DNA of 64,000 nt from contig JACAXG010000018.1 in the NCBI GenBank assembly GCA_018881555.1, positions 1,363,325 through 1,427,324 on the forward strand, read 5' to 3'. Shown here piece by piece: positions 50,363 to 63,526 of this stretch; position 1 is the first letter of the stretch, and every line of letters starts with the position of its first letter. A model generated the notes under the pieces. It searched no databases. It saw only the letters and a list, made by a program, of their open reading frames with translations, and was not told the origin of the DNA. Both the position numbers and the translations under genes were made by a program. This DNA comes from Amblyornis subalaris. Lineage: Eukaryota > Chordata > Aves > Passeriformes > Ptilonorhynchidae.

Positions 50363-51994
50363 TCTACATCTATTCTGCATCTATACATCTATTCACCTAC
50401 CTTAATCTCTACATCTATTTGTTTTAACTACTTTGTTCATTAACCTTACTTACTTTTGCCTTCAGTACTATATTGTATACAGTGTGGGGATGTAATTTAT
50501 AACCCGTGATACTGGAAGAGCTTTTTTTGATGCATTTATCTCAGTGCTCACCAAAAACCTTACTGGAAGTTTCAAGTGTGCTAAGTCTTCAGAGGTTCAG
50601 TATCATTGCTGGCTTTGTTCTTAAGATCAACAATAGGTAAAGATGAAAATGTGGCTGAACTCCATCCTCTGTATGCAGAAATCTTAGAATCTGCAAATCT
50701 TAGATTTTCCTACTACTGTCAGGAAATGTAAGTATGTTCTGCAGTGTCGCACAAAAATTTCTGGGAACTAAAATTGTGTGGATTTTTTAGGTAGTTTTCT
50801 TAGGGTTTACTGGAGTTCTCTTCATTCGGCAAACCATATGCTATCCTTTAACCAAATGAACAGACTTTCTGTAGCTACTATAACTATTTAGAATTATCAT
50901 TTTGTTCATTTGCATAATGAGTTAGGAAATCTACTTGAAAATTCTCATGCATAATATGATTCGTTAAATTTAAGGTTAAAATCAGGGTTAAAATTATCCT
51001 CTTGAATACTGTGGCCTTAATACTGTCTTTGCAAGTTTCCTTGGGAGCTCAATGCATTCAGGTTTATACTAACTTGCGTACAACCNATTTATTTTTCTTT
51101 GACCCTTTTGTCTGCTGTATGATTTACCCATGCTGCATATTGTTTTCTTTTAAATACTGTTAAGTCTTTGCTTGAAGCAAAACTGCTTTCCAGATTTTCT
51201 CTTCGAGGTAATTTGCTTCAGGCTACTTTTTAGCTTTCTGAAATGCAAAATAATTGCAGTTCAGGTTTTAATTGTATGTCTTTTTCTCCTTTTCAAGAAT
51301 ATGCTGCCTGGACACATCACTTTGTTATTTAAAGGCTGATAAATGTGTCTAAGTTGTATTAATTTATGTGGCAATAGAATTCAAATTAATGCTAACCAGA
51401 AGATCTTTTAATGCATGAGTAGCATGAAAGGTATAATTAAATCTTTCTGAAAAAAAATTACAGGATATTTCATGAATGTCAGGAACATAGTTTTAGCCCT
51501 TAAATAATTTTTCTTTGTTACAGATACTTTTCAGGGTTGTCTCTACCAAAACCTTAAAAAATGTATGTCTTAAGAAACAATAATTCTTCCCCTTCATTTG
51601 CCCATTCAGATACTTTTGGGTTTGTGCTTATTTGTTAGGTTCACCTTATAAATCCTAAATTATGCTTTTACAGATTCCAGAAAGTTCACATTGTAGTAGT
51701 GTCAGAATGACACAGAGGGGTTTTTGAGCTATGTGCAGAACATTTAGGTAAATACTTAAGCTGATGAGGAATCTTCCTGTAGCTGGTGATTCCTGTTAAG
51801 AGCATCCCAGAGTTCTTTGGTTGAGGACAAACCTGGAAGATTAACCCACTATCAAGGAATAGACTATGGCTGAAGAGTTAGCACAGTTGCATTTTTTGGA
51901 AGAAAGATTGTGTGCCAAGTGTAGAATTGCTTGCTTCAATTAATCAGTCTTATAAAATGGTGAACTTTATGATAATCTGGTTCGATCACTTGTG

Positions 51995-52300
51995 GTAGAG
52001 CACTGAATTCTTGCTCACTGTTCAACGTGTAGCCTCATCAGGGATGAGCAGAGCGTGATTTCCCTCTTTCTTCTGGCTGTTTTCTTTTTGGTGTTGGCCC
52101 AGCATGTGATTTGCTGATGTGAACCCACTGTTGGTCCCTATTTGGCCTAGCATCCAGGATGACCACAGATCCTTTCCAGACAGTTGCCTTTCAGGCAGAT
52201 GTCTGGAGCTGTTCTGCTCCAAGTGGAGAATTTTGCACTTCTTGCTGAACCTCTTGAAGTTACTCATCGTCCATCTAGATTTGCTTAATTTTTTTTGCTT
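51995..52300 (-). mobile_element. Diverged CR1 LINE fragment, ORF2 C-terminal region
   Basis: On the minus strand the nucleotides follow the CR1 ORF2 region after the polymerase. They read aagaggttcagcaagaagtg and caaaattctccacttgga (protein KCKILHLE, compare the CR1 KCKVLHLG box). Then come ggaaaggatctgtggtcatc, a degraded ccagcagtgtgccct segment, and ccctgatgaggctacacgtt followed by gaacagtgag. A 95-codon minus frame at 52022-52309 covers part of it but mixes frames and is not a gene. Both ends are eroded. Confidence 0.72.
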
Positions 52301-53754
52301 TACAGCCATTTCTTGTCTTCCCTTAGTTTGTAACTTGGAGGTGAAGCACTGAGTTTGTATTTTTAGTTATCACTATGGATGTTTTAGATTGGCAGTGTCT
52401 TGTAGTCCAGAGTGCACAGTGAACACACCCTAAGGTTGGCTGGCACCAAAGTGAATTTTCTGTATGTTTTTTCGTGAATAAGTGTATGTTTTTGGCTACC
52501 TCCAACTGCCAAGATTGTTTGAAATACAGCAAATAGCCTTAGGCATTTCTGCTTCAAGAAAGGCTTGTTGATTCTTTTCTTAGTGAGAAAGATGGCATTT
52601 TTATCTGATATCTCAAATAGCAACAGTGGAAATTTTATTTAGTGCACAGTGGACTTGAAAGAAATCAATATTCTTTTTAGCTTGTGTAAAAAAAAAATAA
52701 ATCATAAGTTCTTAGCAAAACCATAGCATGTAGTATATTGAAACTGCCATTATTCTGTTTTCTGTGGAGACTATCAACTAAAGTTCAGGTACCAGCAATA
52801 TCATTTCTGGATGCTGGAATGTAAGTTTGGGCTCCATAACAGTGATCACTAACATGGTTCAGCTGAAGGTGCAAATGGTTTTATTTTATTTCACCACCTG
52901 TGTGCTGGTTGGAGAGACCCAGGNGAGACCATAATCCTCTCACGCCTGCAGGGAATGGGAAAGGTTATGTTCAAGCACCACCTGAATGTTGTCACTGGGG
53001 AATCCGCTGCCGCAGCCATAGGTGCATGGATTCGTTTATCTGAAGGCCCATACAATGTACTTCTCAGCATTTCTTTTTCCAGTCATGGAGGCCAAAAGGT
53101 GGATTTTCTTCATTTTTCAAAGGGAAAATGAACTGTAGAAAAANAGTGATTTTTATAGGACTTTCAGGAAAATTTCTGTCAGAGCTGAGAACTGAGTCTG
53201 GGAGCTGTATTACAGTCCTTATGTACACAATGAATTCTACGCAGTATTCGAACAAGGAGGAAGAGGTAATCTAGCTTGGATATAGTGGCAAGATGTGTAT
53301 TCATCCTAAAAATAGCATGTAGTTTCTGCCTGGGAAGAGCTTTCTTTTTGAATTGGACTAATCTCTGGAATGTACCTTCCTCCTGAGACAAAGTTGTTTT
53401 CTTTTTTCATTCCATGAATTACTCTCCCAGACAGTGAAAGTGATCCTACCTATTAGAAATGTCCCATATGGTTAAAGTGCCTTTTGAAGTGCTTGGTGTA
53501 CATAGGTCGTTGTAGACTGTAGGGGAGGCTTGAGAACAATAATTTGTGGAGAGAAAATCAGAAGGATGTAAGCAAAAGAAAGGCTCTTTGAAGCATTTAA
53601 CGCATAAGGTGCTTGATTTGGAACACTTAAGGCTTGTTTTTGAAATAAACGTGTGGTACACTCAAAGTGTGGAAACCGTGGCATGGATATCTTTGTAGAT
53701 TACCAAAGTAAAGAAACAAAAATCTGTGACTGTTTCAGCTCTTGCTTTCAATTG

Positions 53755-53787
53755 TTCCTCCCTTCCTCTTCCCCCCCCCCCCCCTCA
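53755..53787 (+). repeat. Polypyrimidine tract with C15 run
   Basis: A pyrimidine-only stretch contains 15 consecutive C bases (53771-53785) and is followed at once by AG. This gives the appearance of a 3' splice acceptor (cccctcag). No reading frame with supporting features follows. The complementary G15 run could fold into quadruplex structures. Confidence 0.85.
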
Positions 53788-56700
53788 GTTTTAACATTTA
53801 CCAGTGTGTGTTTGAGTGAGGGTAAATGTAGAAGTCCTAGTCCTTTCAATGATTATTAGGAAATATTGCTATATATTTCAAAGTATTTGAATTGTTTTCT
53901 CTGGAGAGAAAAGTATTAGTAATATCAATTTTATTCCTGTAATAGCTAGATTATCCATGCATCGTGGCCTTTTGGGGACAGCTTTTTGGTGACTCTGAGT
54001 GGGCTTTAGGCAGTACATCAAACCCAAGGTTTTCAGGTTCTTTTCNTTATGCTTCTTTCTGATACTTATTGCTTTTGTCACACGAAGAAAAGGAACAAAT
54101 TTACTAAAATTCCTGTTGATGCTGGGAATAATCACTGTCTTATAGGGTGAACAGGACATTGATCTGTAGTGCCCAGAACAGAATTAATCAGTCTTAGTTA
54201 TTTGACCCAACCTGTTGTATCTTATTTTATATTTAAATACTGGGTTTATTAAATATGGTATTATATATGTAACCAATTGTTAGTATTTCTCTTGGAGATT
54301 CCTCATTCAAGTATTATGGCCAAAGTCTGTTTGTAGTCATAGCCGATGGACAGCNATAATTATACTTCAAGGCAGAGACAGAAACTGTTTCATCGCTCTT
54401 GAAGGGGTTAGTATGTTGGAAACTGGGAGCTTCTGAGAAAAACAGTATACAGTTGAAAATAAAAAAAAAAAAAGGAAGAAAACTGCTGTCTGGCATCTTT
54501 GTTAAGGAAGTGAGTGATGCATAAATCTGTTTTGACCAAGTAGGAAGTGAACAATTCTATTTACCTCTGCATTTACTCTTCAGTTTAAGTGATTGATGCA
54601 ATAAAAGGTGTGTGTGGGGGGTGTTTGGAGTTTTTTTTTCCTTAATAGAGTTGCTTTGCCATATTACTGTAATCATAATTTTCTTGGCTTGCTTTCCATT
54701 CTTCTCAGCCATTCTGTATTATATATAAACCTCACATGTATAGGCTTTGTCTTGTCTCTCAGTTCACTTGCAAGATTAACATTGCTGTTGACCAAAGTTA
54801 AGAAAATGCAATGAAGGCTGATATTTTTCCAATTAATTATTGGAAATTGTTCCTGCCTGTGAAGATCAGTATTCAGTGCACACTCATACCGGAATAAAAT
54901 GGTTGGTCATTTGCTTCCAGTCCTCGGTGTCTAAACTTGACATTTCCTCCAACAAAAACTGTCATTATACTCATGAAAGATACACAGAGATCACTTTCGG
55001 AACAAACACACTTGTTGTAGTAGGGCTTTGGAGAGTTGGTTTTGAAATTGTAAAATATTGCATTCATCACCATGCTCAAAATAATGATTTATTCATGTAT
55101 TTCACAAAGAGTTATTTTTGTCTCTGTCTCTCTAATGGACTGCACTTTCGTATATACAAGTTATTCGAATGTGTCATACTAAAAACTGGTGGCTGAAAAC
55201 TGTTGTCTCAGCTAGAAACCATGAGAACTGTGGAAGGTTTCCTTTTCTCCTTTAAAAAGGAAAAAGGTCTTTGTTAGGATTGATTCTTGTGGTAGCCCTG
55301 TGTAGATTAATGTGGAAGTAAAATAAAATGTCTCTATGGAATGGGTTGGACAGGAGAAGCAAAATAACTTTTTCTGTTAGGTGATTCATATAGTAATGGT
55401 TTCTGTAAAGGAAATGTATAAAGAGCAGAAAATTGCCATTTTGAAAGGGAGGTAGAAGGGAGAGCTACTGAATGCTTATTTGTTCATGTCAGATTTGAGA
55501 GATTATTTTAAATATGATTTCCTTAATTATTCTATTTAGGCTGTCTTGTTACGTTGGTTCTCAATGACCATATCTCAGCTTGCTGCATAGGTAACTGGCA
55601 AGAGCATCGTCAGCTCAAGAACCAAAGAATCCAGCTTGCTGGCCGGGCAAACAAATGGAGCTCCACAGAAGATGTGAAAGTAATCCAAATAATTCAGTAG
55701 GAAATGGAGGTTCTTCACCACACCCCAAAATGTACTTGCTCGAAACAGGCATTGTCAAANTCATTTCTTTTTCCTTCACTTGTAGTGTGGAAGGTGCTGT
55801 CTGACAGCCCTGGAAATTAAGTCCTCTATTTCTCCACAGGACAGGTATAGCAAGGGCGGCAGCAATGCAAGCTTCCCCACATTGTCCTGGCAATGTTCCT
55901 CAGCCCAGTTCTGAAGAGGTCACTTCTGGAGGTGAGTGGGTGGAAGCGTCTCTGTCCATGCAGAGACTGCTGCCAGGCGGTGGTTCCTGCAGGACAGGCT
56001 GTTGGATGGAGGCTGAGCCCTTGTCTTGAGTGAACCACCAGTCTTTAACAGATAATCAGTTTATGTACCATAAAGTGGCGTGGGCTGGATTCATTTAGGT
56101 TGCGTTATTCTGCTTGACTCCTGTCACATTTTGATATTTCTTTGTGGTTGGATGGCACCTGTGTGTTTTTTTCTTTTTGCACTGTTTTGTTTTTAAAGAC
56201 TTTGTCAATGCTTTATGTACATGTCTATGAAGTGGCATGTGAATGAGTGAATGCAGCCTGGTTGTAAATGCGGTACAGAAAAGCAGTTACTGGTGGCAGC
56301 CATGTGTACAAGAGGAGCTGTAGGGCACTAGACCAGGAGGCATGCTTTGAAATGCACCAGAAATTGATAAGAAAGTATGTGTTGGTTTCCAGTATCTAAA
56401 TGAAGGATTAGGTTTCTGTTGCAAAGCCATATCTTAACCATTTCTCTTTTCATAATTACTATGTAATTTAGATATTAACATCAATTAAGCTGGTAAACTA
56501 ATGTTCTTTTTTAGATTATTTTACAATTAATGAAATCTGCCCATCTAAAGCTAGACATGCAACATTCTACAATCTGTGAAAATAATGAGTATGTGTTGCA
56601 GTTACAATAGATAGTTGTCATCCAAACCAGAAATATGTGATAAATTATGTGAGAGAAATTAATGACTGATGCAAGTTTTCAGAACAAAAATAATGAGTTC

Positions 56701-59700
56701 TTACCAGTTTGGCAAATGAATTCTCCTGTATGTTCCTGGAGTTACTTAAGTACTATATACTTCAAATACTGTGAGAAGTATTCTGTTTTCAGCCAAATGT
56801 ACATCTTTTAAATACAGAAATACTACTGAGAAAATAGAAAGGCTTAGCAAGGCTTAGGTCATGGTGAATTACTTTTGTAGTTTCAAATGCTGTGTGAGGG
56901 ATTTGCAATGCCTTGATTGTCATTTGTAGTTGAGGCCCTTAAGTCTAAATCTGTTTAGACAGTCTAAATATGGCTTTTGTAAACAGGTATGATAACAAGC
57001 GACCATAGTGCAATTCAATAAGTGTATAAATTTAGCATTATTCCTCTCTGTTTCCATGAAATCACAGAGTAAGAAGAGTTCATTTTCCTAGTCAAAATAG
57101 ACTTCCTGAAGGGATTTCTTAATTTTATTACTTTAAGGGATATGAATCAGAATAGTATTAATTCAATGTGCAGCTAAAACAGTTCCTGACTTTTTTTAAT
57201 TTTTATTTTGTCAGATAGCAGTGGATCTGGGCTTTGGTTCATAATTAAAATTAATGACAAAGTCCTGTTGAGAAGTCATTTGAGACTGATCTGTAAAGTG
57301 GAGAACAGTTAGAGGGTCCTTGTCATGACAATACATGGCATTAGGAATACTTGCTAATAAGTCACCTTACTTAACNTTTGTATGGTGCCAATAAATCACG
57401 TGGATTTGATTTTTTCAGCTCTTTTGAATGCAGTGCAGATTGCTAACCTCTTACTGACATTGACAAAGCTGTAGAGAGGTCCAGAGTTGCCTCCTACACA
57501 CCTGAAGCCCAGAATTTCAGTTCAAACCTCCCTCTGTGCCATGTAAACCTTTGAGAATAATTATATACCTTGTCACAATTAAACCATTTTTATAATAGAA
57601 TTTATTTTAAATTCAAGTACAAAAATACAGTTAAATCATTGTCAGTTCAAACACAAAAGAATGGTCATAGAGGCTGTTTTCACACTGTATTTTATTCATA
57701 CCACATTCATCTTTATGTCTCTGCATCTGCTTTCTGTGAATACTAATTAATACAGTCTGATTTTTTTTCTGCATATTGACATTGAATAGTGGTGATCCAA
57801 AGGAGCACGCTCGTAAACCAGCATGTGACTCAAAGCATCCCAGAGCAGGATAATCCTCTCAGCCTTGATTCTGGAGTCCTGACTTATACAAATCTTTTGC
57901 TTCCACTGTGACTGCTTACATGAGAAGAGGCTTTGGCATTAGGTTCATAGTTACAGATCCCTGTCTTAAGAGCTTCCACTTTATCAACTTGTCTTCACCT
58001 CCTAGTGATTGTGTAGCCTCTCAGAGGTTCTGACCAGGGACTGGGAGTAGAGGAAAGTTAAACCAGTCTTTCAAGAGTATGTAAATATCTTTCCTGAAGA
58101 TACAGTGAGTTGGTTTGAGGCTTCAGGCTCAACTTAAAAACTTGATTTTTTCACCAACCACTAGATGATAGTTTAAGGGACGTAGTCAGAATTTTGGGTC
58201 AAGTGTCAGAGACAGAGGTTGCAAAAAAGGAATAAGAAACACTTTAGGTTCACATTGAATAATGTATGGTCTTTGCATGGTCACAGTTGGGAAACCCCCA
58301 TGCTGAAATGTTGTTTCTTTTTTGACTTTCTGCCTGTGAAGATAATGTAGATATATATTTATATTTGATCCAGAAGGGACTTTGCTTGTTCCCGGTCTTT
58401 TGGAGGCATGTCTTGAAAAGCATTGCCCTTGCAGGTTTGGAGCTAGGGTGGAGTACATTGGTCTGTGTGTGATGATCTGGAAGGAACTGTGTGATATTAG
58501 ATTGTTCAAAAGGAAGTGTTTATTTGATGCACTTAGAAACGTTTCATGTGTCNGCAGTGGACTTCTAAAAATAAATTACTGAGATGCAGCAGAAGGAAAT
58601 GCCTTCTAATCAAAACTTTATGCCTCTGGCATCTGTAAGTAAAAGGGAGACTAAAGTACCAAAGTTAGTGGAAATGAAAACACATTGCTCGACTATCAGG
58701 CTGTACAACTCATTTCATAGATCTACCACATAGTTATCATAGGCTTCTAACATGTTACTGTTTAGAATTATTGGGGTTGTAGGAAGGAATTTGTAGGTTG
58801 TCTCTCCAAGTTTCATGAAGGACTAAGTTTTACCCTCCATTAGTCTTTAGGTTAGCAGTTCTAGTCCAGCAGTTTGTGACAAGGTATCATTATCAATCAA
58901 CAACTGTATAACAGAGTATATGAAAAGTGCTTGTTTTTATATTTATTTAGTAGTCTACAGCAATACTATGGCATCTGTAAAGGTTTAAGTGTTGCCACAC
59001 ATGGAGCTCTTTGCAGAAACATTGCCGATGCTGTGAACTCTTACAGGGCAGGAAATCCATTTTTGTGTTTGCACTCATAAAGCCAACCCTGCCTAAGGCT
59101 TTGGATATTCCTGTGATGCAGGTAATAGGTATTTATAGCAGACTGTGTGCAAGGAACAGACAAGCAAATAGTCCCCCAAAGGCCACAATGACAATTTCAC
59201 CCGTTTAATTATTTTGAGTGCCTAGAAAATTGAAGCCTGTTGAAATTGCTTTCAAGAGTGTCACCTTTAATCTTCTAGCAGAGTATTGGAACTCAGACAA
59301 TGAAAACAGTTCAACCAAAAAAATGCTGCATACACAGGATGAGATATGCAGACAGAAATGAAAAGATGATACAGAATGTAAATCCTCTTTCAAGAGCTTT
59401 ATGAGAATGCCATCTGATTATCATAATGACAAGTACAACACAGGTATCTGTCATCTTCTGCATTCCATAAAATCCTGACTCACAAATGAGCTGAGTTTTT
59501 GCAAAGTCAAACTATCAGACCAACTACAAAACTCCATGGGAAGTGGTTTTTGTTTTTGTCATTCTTCTATTCCTAGGAAGACTGGTGAGATCTAGCAGCT
59601 CAGGAGTATTGAGGTTGATGGAATCTAAATTTTCAGTAAGTTTTTTCCACTTTAGTATGCAGCAAATGAAAATAGATACCAAGACCCTAGAATTGTGAGA

Positions 59701-62700
59701 TTTTCTGGGGCAAAAGAAAGGTTTATTTGCATTTAAGTACTGTTTGCAGTTTCTTTCTTAGGCTCATCTACTCTGCATTTGGAGTTGGTAGAGAATTTCT
59801 CCTGCACTTTAATGGTTGTTGTGCCAGGAGGCTGTGGATTTTGTAGACTTTCTTTTGCTTGATCAAATACTTTAGGTTCTTATAGGGAGATGAAGCAAAT
59901 TAGGCAATGTGTACTTTTAAAAAAAACACTTAAGAATATGCTTCAGGAAAAAGAAAGCCTAATTTGTTTTAAAGGACAGATGCATCTTAATAAGCACTTA
60001 AATTTTAATCAATCCCTCAATTTTTATAAATCTGTAATGAAAAAGCCCCAGTGATTAAAATCCCAGTAATTGGATTTGAACTTACAAGTGAAAAAAAATT
60101 TGAGTTGTTGGCTGGAATTTAGAGGTTTTGCTGTAACACTGTCTATCAAATCCTATCTGTGTGTTAAGTGCTGAATGACCTAGTGCCATTTATATTGCTC
60201 TGTGGTTTGTCAAAAGAAAAAAAGCTTAATTTGACAATTAACTAGGAGAGAATGAAACAATGTATTCTGGCAGTTTGTGACCAGGTTGGGAGAGCAGTTT
60301 CCTGTTTGTTCTCTAGGATGGAAGCAGTGGAGATAATTTCAGAATTACAACTTTTATTCTGGATAGCAATTGCTTTTTTNTTAATTCTGAAATTTTGTTT
60401 TTAGTAGTGTTTACACCAGAATTGTTGTTTTGTGAGAAAAGAGTCTCTGTGCTGGCTTACCTAATTTTATAGGAGTGCTGGAGTGAATGTTGCCTATTTA
60501 TGTCATGTAGAGCACAATGGGACAGTATTCTTCAACCTCCAGAACTAAGAAAAGCATTCAAAAGAATTGGTGTGTAATTGGAAAGGAAACTTTCATTGTA
60601 AAGAGGTTTTTTTAGCTGTGTTTCTGGTGGAATTTCATGTTGGTTTTTTGTTTGTTTGTTTTAAACTGGGGCTTGGCTGCCAAGTTCTGAATGGTTGGGA
60701 ATAGTTTGAAGGTCTGTTTGGAAGTAATTGATTCAATGCTGTCTCCTACCTCACCTCTGCCTGGTGACTGATGGGTTGTGCTGTCCCTGATGGAGCAGAG
60801 GACACCAGAAGATCTTTGGAGGCCCTGTGGGTTGATGCTGCCAGATTAGTGCTGATGCTGCTCTTTCTTTCCCCTTCTTTCTTCTGCATCCTCCTCCTCA
60901 TAAAACGTCCACTTGGCTAAACGCTCGTGCAGAAGAAAACTGATGTTATGTCCTGTGCACTTTGCCTTTCCTGGTTTTACAGCTGACAGTGCAGTGACTC
61001 TGACAAGTGCACTGTGAACTTGCTGCCTCTACCCTCAAACCTCCTAAAAAGTGTATAGGGATTTCTTGGGTGGAGTAATCTCCGTTGCCAGGGATGGTGC
61101 AAGCGTATGTTTTCTTGAACTGGAATCTGACACAAGTTCTGAGCAGATCTCATGCTGGTTTTGAGCTGAGCGCTTCCGAGGAACACAAGGTAAAGGAAGC
61201 TGGGGAGCAAATTGGGTTGAGCCTTGCCTGCAAGTAATAAATTTCTTTAATCTGTGGTGCTGCTGGTTTCACACTGAGAGAGATTGTTATTTTGTAGTAT
61301 ATAGTGATAGTGTTTTTCTTCTTAGTACTCTTTGCTTATGATAACTGTTAGCTTGGTTACACAGTGTCTGTGTGCTGAAACTCTGCTTAGAGATGAGGCT
61401 GTGTTGTAGAGATGTGTTCCACTCCTTGACCCTGCTGTTGACTTCCCTTNGCAGAAACAGGACATGAATGAAGAAAATGCTAATGTGTTAATGTTAGATA
61501 CAGAAAAAGTCTTCTGTGTTCACAGGATCAGTTTTGTAGTATCAATGTCNGAAAGAAACAGCTGAAGTGGTGTTTGAGGAAGCTGTCTGTAGAACTGCAT
61601 CAAAATGGGAGCGGAGGTGTGACGGATATCAACAAATCAACGAAAGCCACCACAAAACAAAACTAAAGCTTCTCCCATCCTGGAAAGATTTATGAAGAGT
61701 GCCAGGAAGCAGATCTACTTCTCACCTGACCGGGGCTTACAGTTTAGCTTAGAATTTTCCTTGCAGAACAGGAACTTGTTTTGCATTGTCTACAGGGAGC
61801 GTGTCACCGGTTACACTGTGCTTCATCTGGACAGCCAAGTATGTCTTTTTCTTTCTTTGCGTGAGCCAAGTAAATGTAAAATCTAAACTGAAGATTTGAT
61901 GATAGGGAACAACCTCTGTTGCTCACTCTTTCAAAAGATCCAGTACTGTGCTAGAGGGCAGAGACCACTGTGGTATGAAACCAAACATTTCACTGAAGTC
62001 AGTATTACTAATTTCAAGTGAAGGTTTCCACGGGCTGTGTCTAAGACCAAGTATAATTTAAATGTTAGATGTCACTTAAAAGTATGTGATGAATAGTGGG
62101 ATGGAGACATAGATGCATAGTGGGAAGGGAAGGGAAGGAAGAGGAGGCTGTAATAGTAAAGCTGTAGGGTGTGCTTATTCAGGATCACCATACTCTTTGT
62201 CCAATACCATAGAGGTAGAAAATCCTAATCATGCCAGGAGCTGAACAGCTGTTGCCCTTCTATACAAGCTGATGCCTTCAAGGTTGCATTTACAGAAAAA
62301 TAAAACTGTGAGCATGGAATGGGTACAGATAACAGGACAGGCTAAGCCAATTAATCTCTAACTTTGCAATAGGTATATATGTAGATAAATGTAAAAGGTA
62401 TATATCTATGTATTTGCAGTATATGCTTTTTTTTTTCTTTTCTCAAACCAGAATAAGGTTTTGCATTTAATTTTAAATGTTTTCTCTTTGATCTGCCTCT
62501 AAATCTGAAGGAAACAGAATGTTCTGGTTTTGGAACATAAGCGGCTCTGCTATGCATTTCCTATTTTAAGTGCTTTAGGATTGTTATGTGTTTTTATAGT
62601 AATAAGTTAAATAAATAGACCTGTATCAGCAGTTTTGAAGATATGAGCTTAGTGTGCACACATCTGTTGTGTATATTTGATGTCCTCCTGTGCCCTTTCC

Positions 62701-63526
62701 CACCCCCCACCTTTCCAATAAGCCTTTTGAGATGTGTCTTTTCAGCATAGTTATCCTCCTGTGCTTGGTAATGTTGACCATGGTTCTGTGACCATAACCA
62801 TAATATTCTGAATACAAAAAATAAATTCTTTTATCTGTTCAGTTTTCTTCTTCTCTTTTTATGTAATTTCTTTTTATGTCTTCTGGTGAAGTGCTTCTAT
62901 ANTGAGGACTCCACAGAAGAAAAAAACTGACATACTGACATCTTAAATCTTGCTTGGGTTAGCTTCTGCTGTTTGAAGTTTTTGAGAATTGGGAAGGACT
63001 TGGCAGTACCTGAGTGTGCACATGAATGATTTTCCCCCCTCCCACTGTTCTTGCTGGCAGATGGTCCTTGAAGGACTTTTGCCAGCAAGTGCAAGTTAGA
63101 ATAGCCTCTAGGAGTGACTGATACCAGGCAGCCTTTCCTTCTTGCTGAGCTCAGCAGAACCAGCCTGCCAGTGAACCTGATCTATCATTTTCAAAGTTAT
63201 TTCATATTTTTTGTTTCAGAAACCACAGTAGCTGCAGAGCAGAGTGTTTAGCTCCNCATGAGAGTTGTCAAAGATAACCAAATATGAAATTAAATGATTG
63301 TTCCAAAATAAATGCCTGGGAGAGTGAGTTTCCAGTCTTAATGCTACAACAACAGAAGTACCTTTTAAAATATAAGCTTTAACATAAATTTCTTGTTCAA
63401 AACATTTACTTCTGAAAAAAAAGCACAATTAAGACAGTTTTGCAGGTTGGGATGATCTTCAGGATGCCAGTAAATGTTGCTCTGTAGCACCACTCTCACT
63501 GCCATAATAGTTTTGTATAGAATTGT

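Noticed and set aside
51975..51995. tRNA B-box-like word (ggttcgatcac)
   Set aside because: There is no matching A box at the right distance and no cloverleaf could be drawn.
61692..61838. 49-codon frame (MKSARKQIYFSPDRG...) followed by a GTATGT donor, considered as an alternative PPP2R2C first exon
   Set aside because: If spliced at 61839 it would end in phase 0. The known first exon ends in phase 1, so it could not join the next PPP2R2C exon in frame. I also do not recognise the peptide, and no CpG island or promoter is seen.
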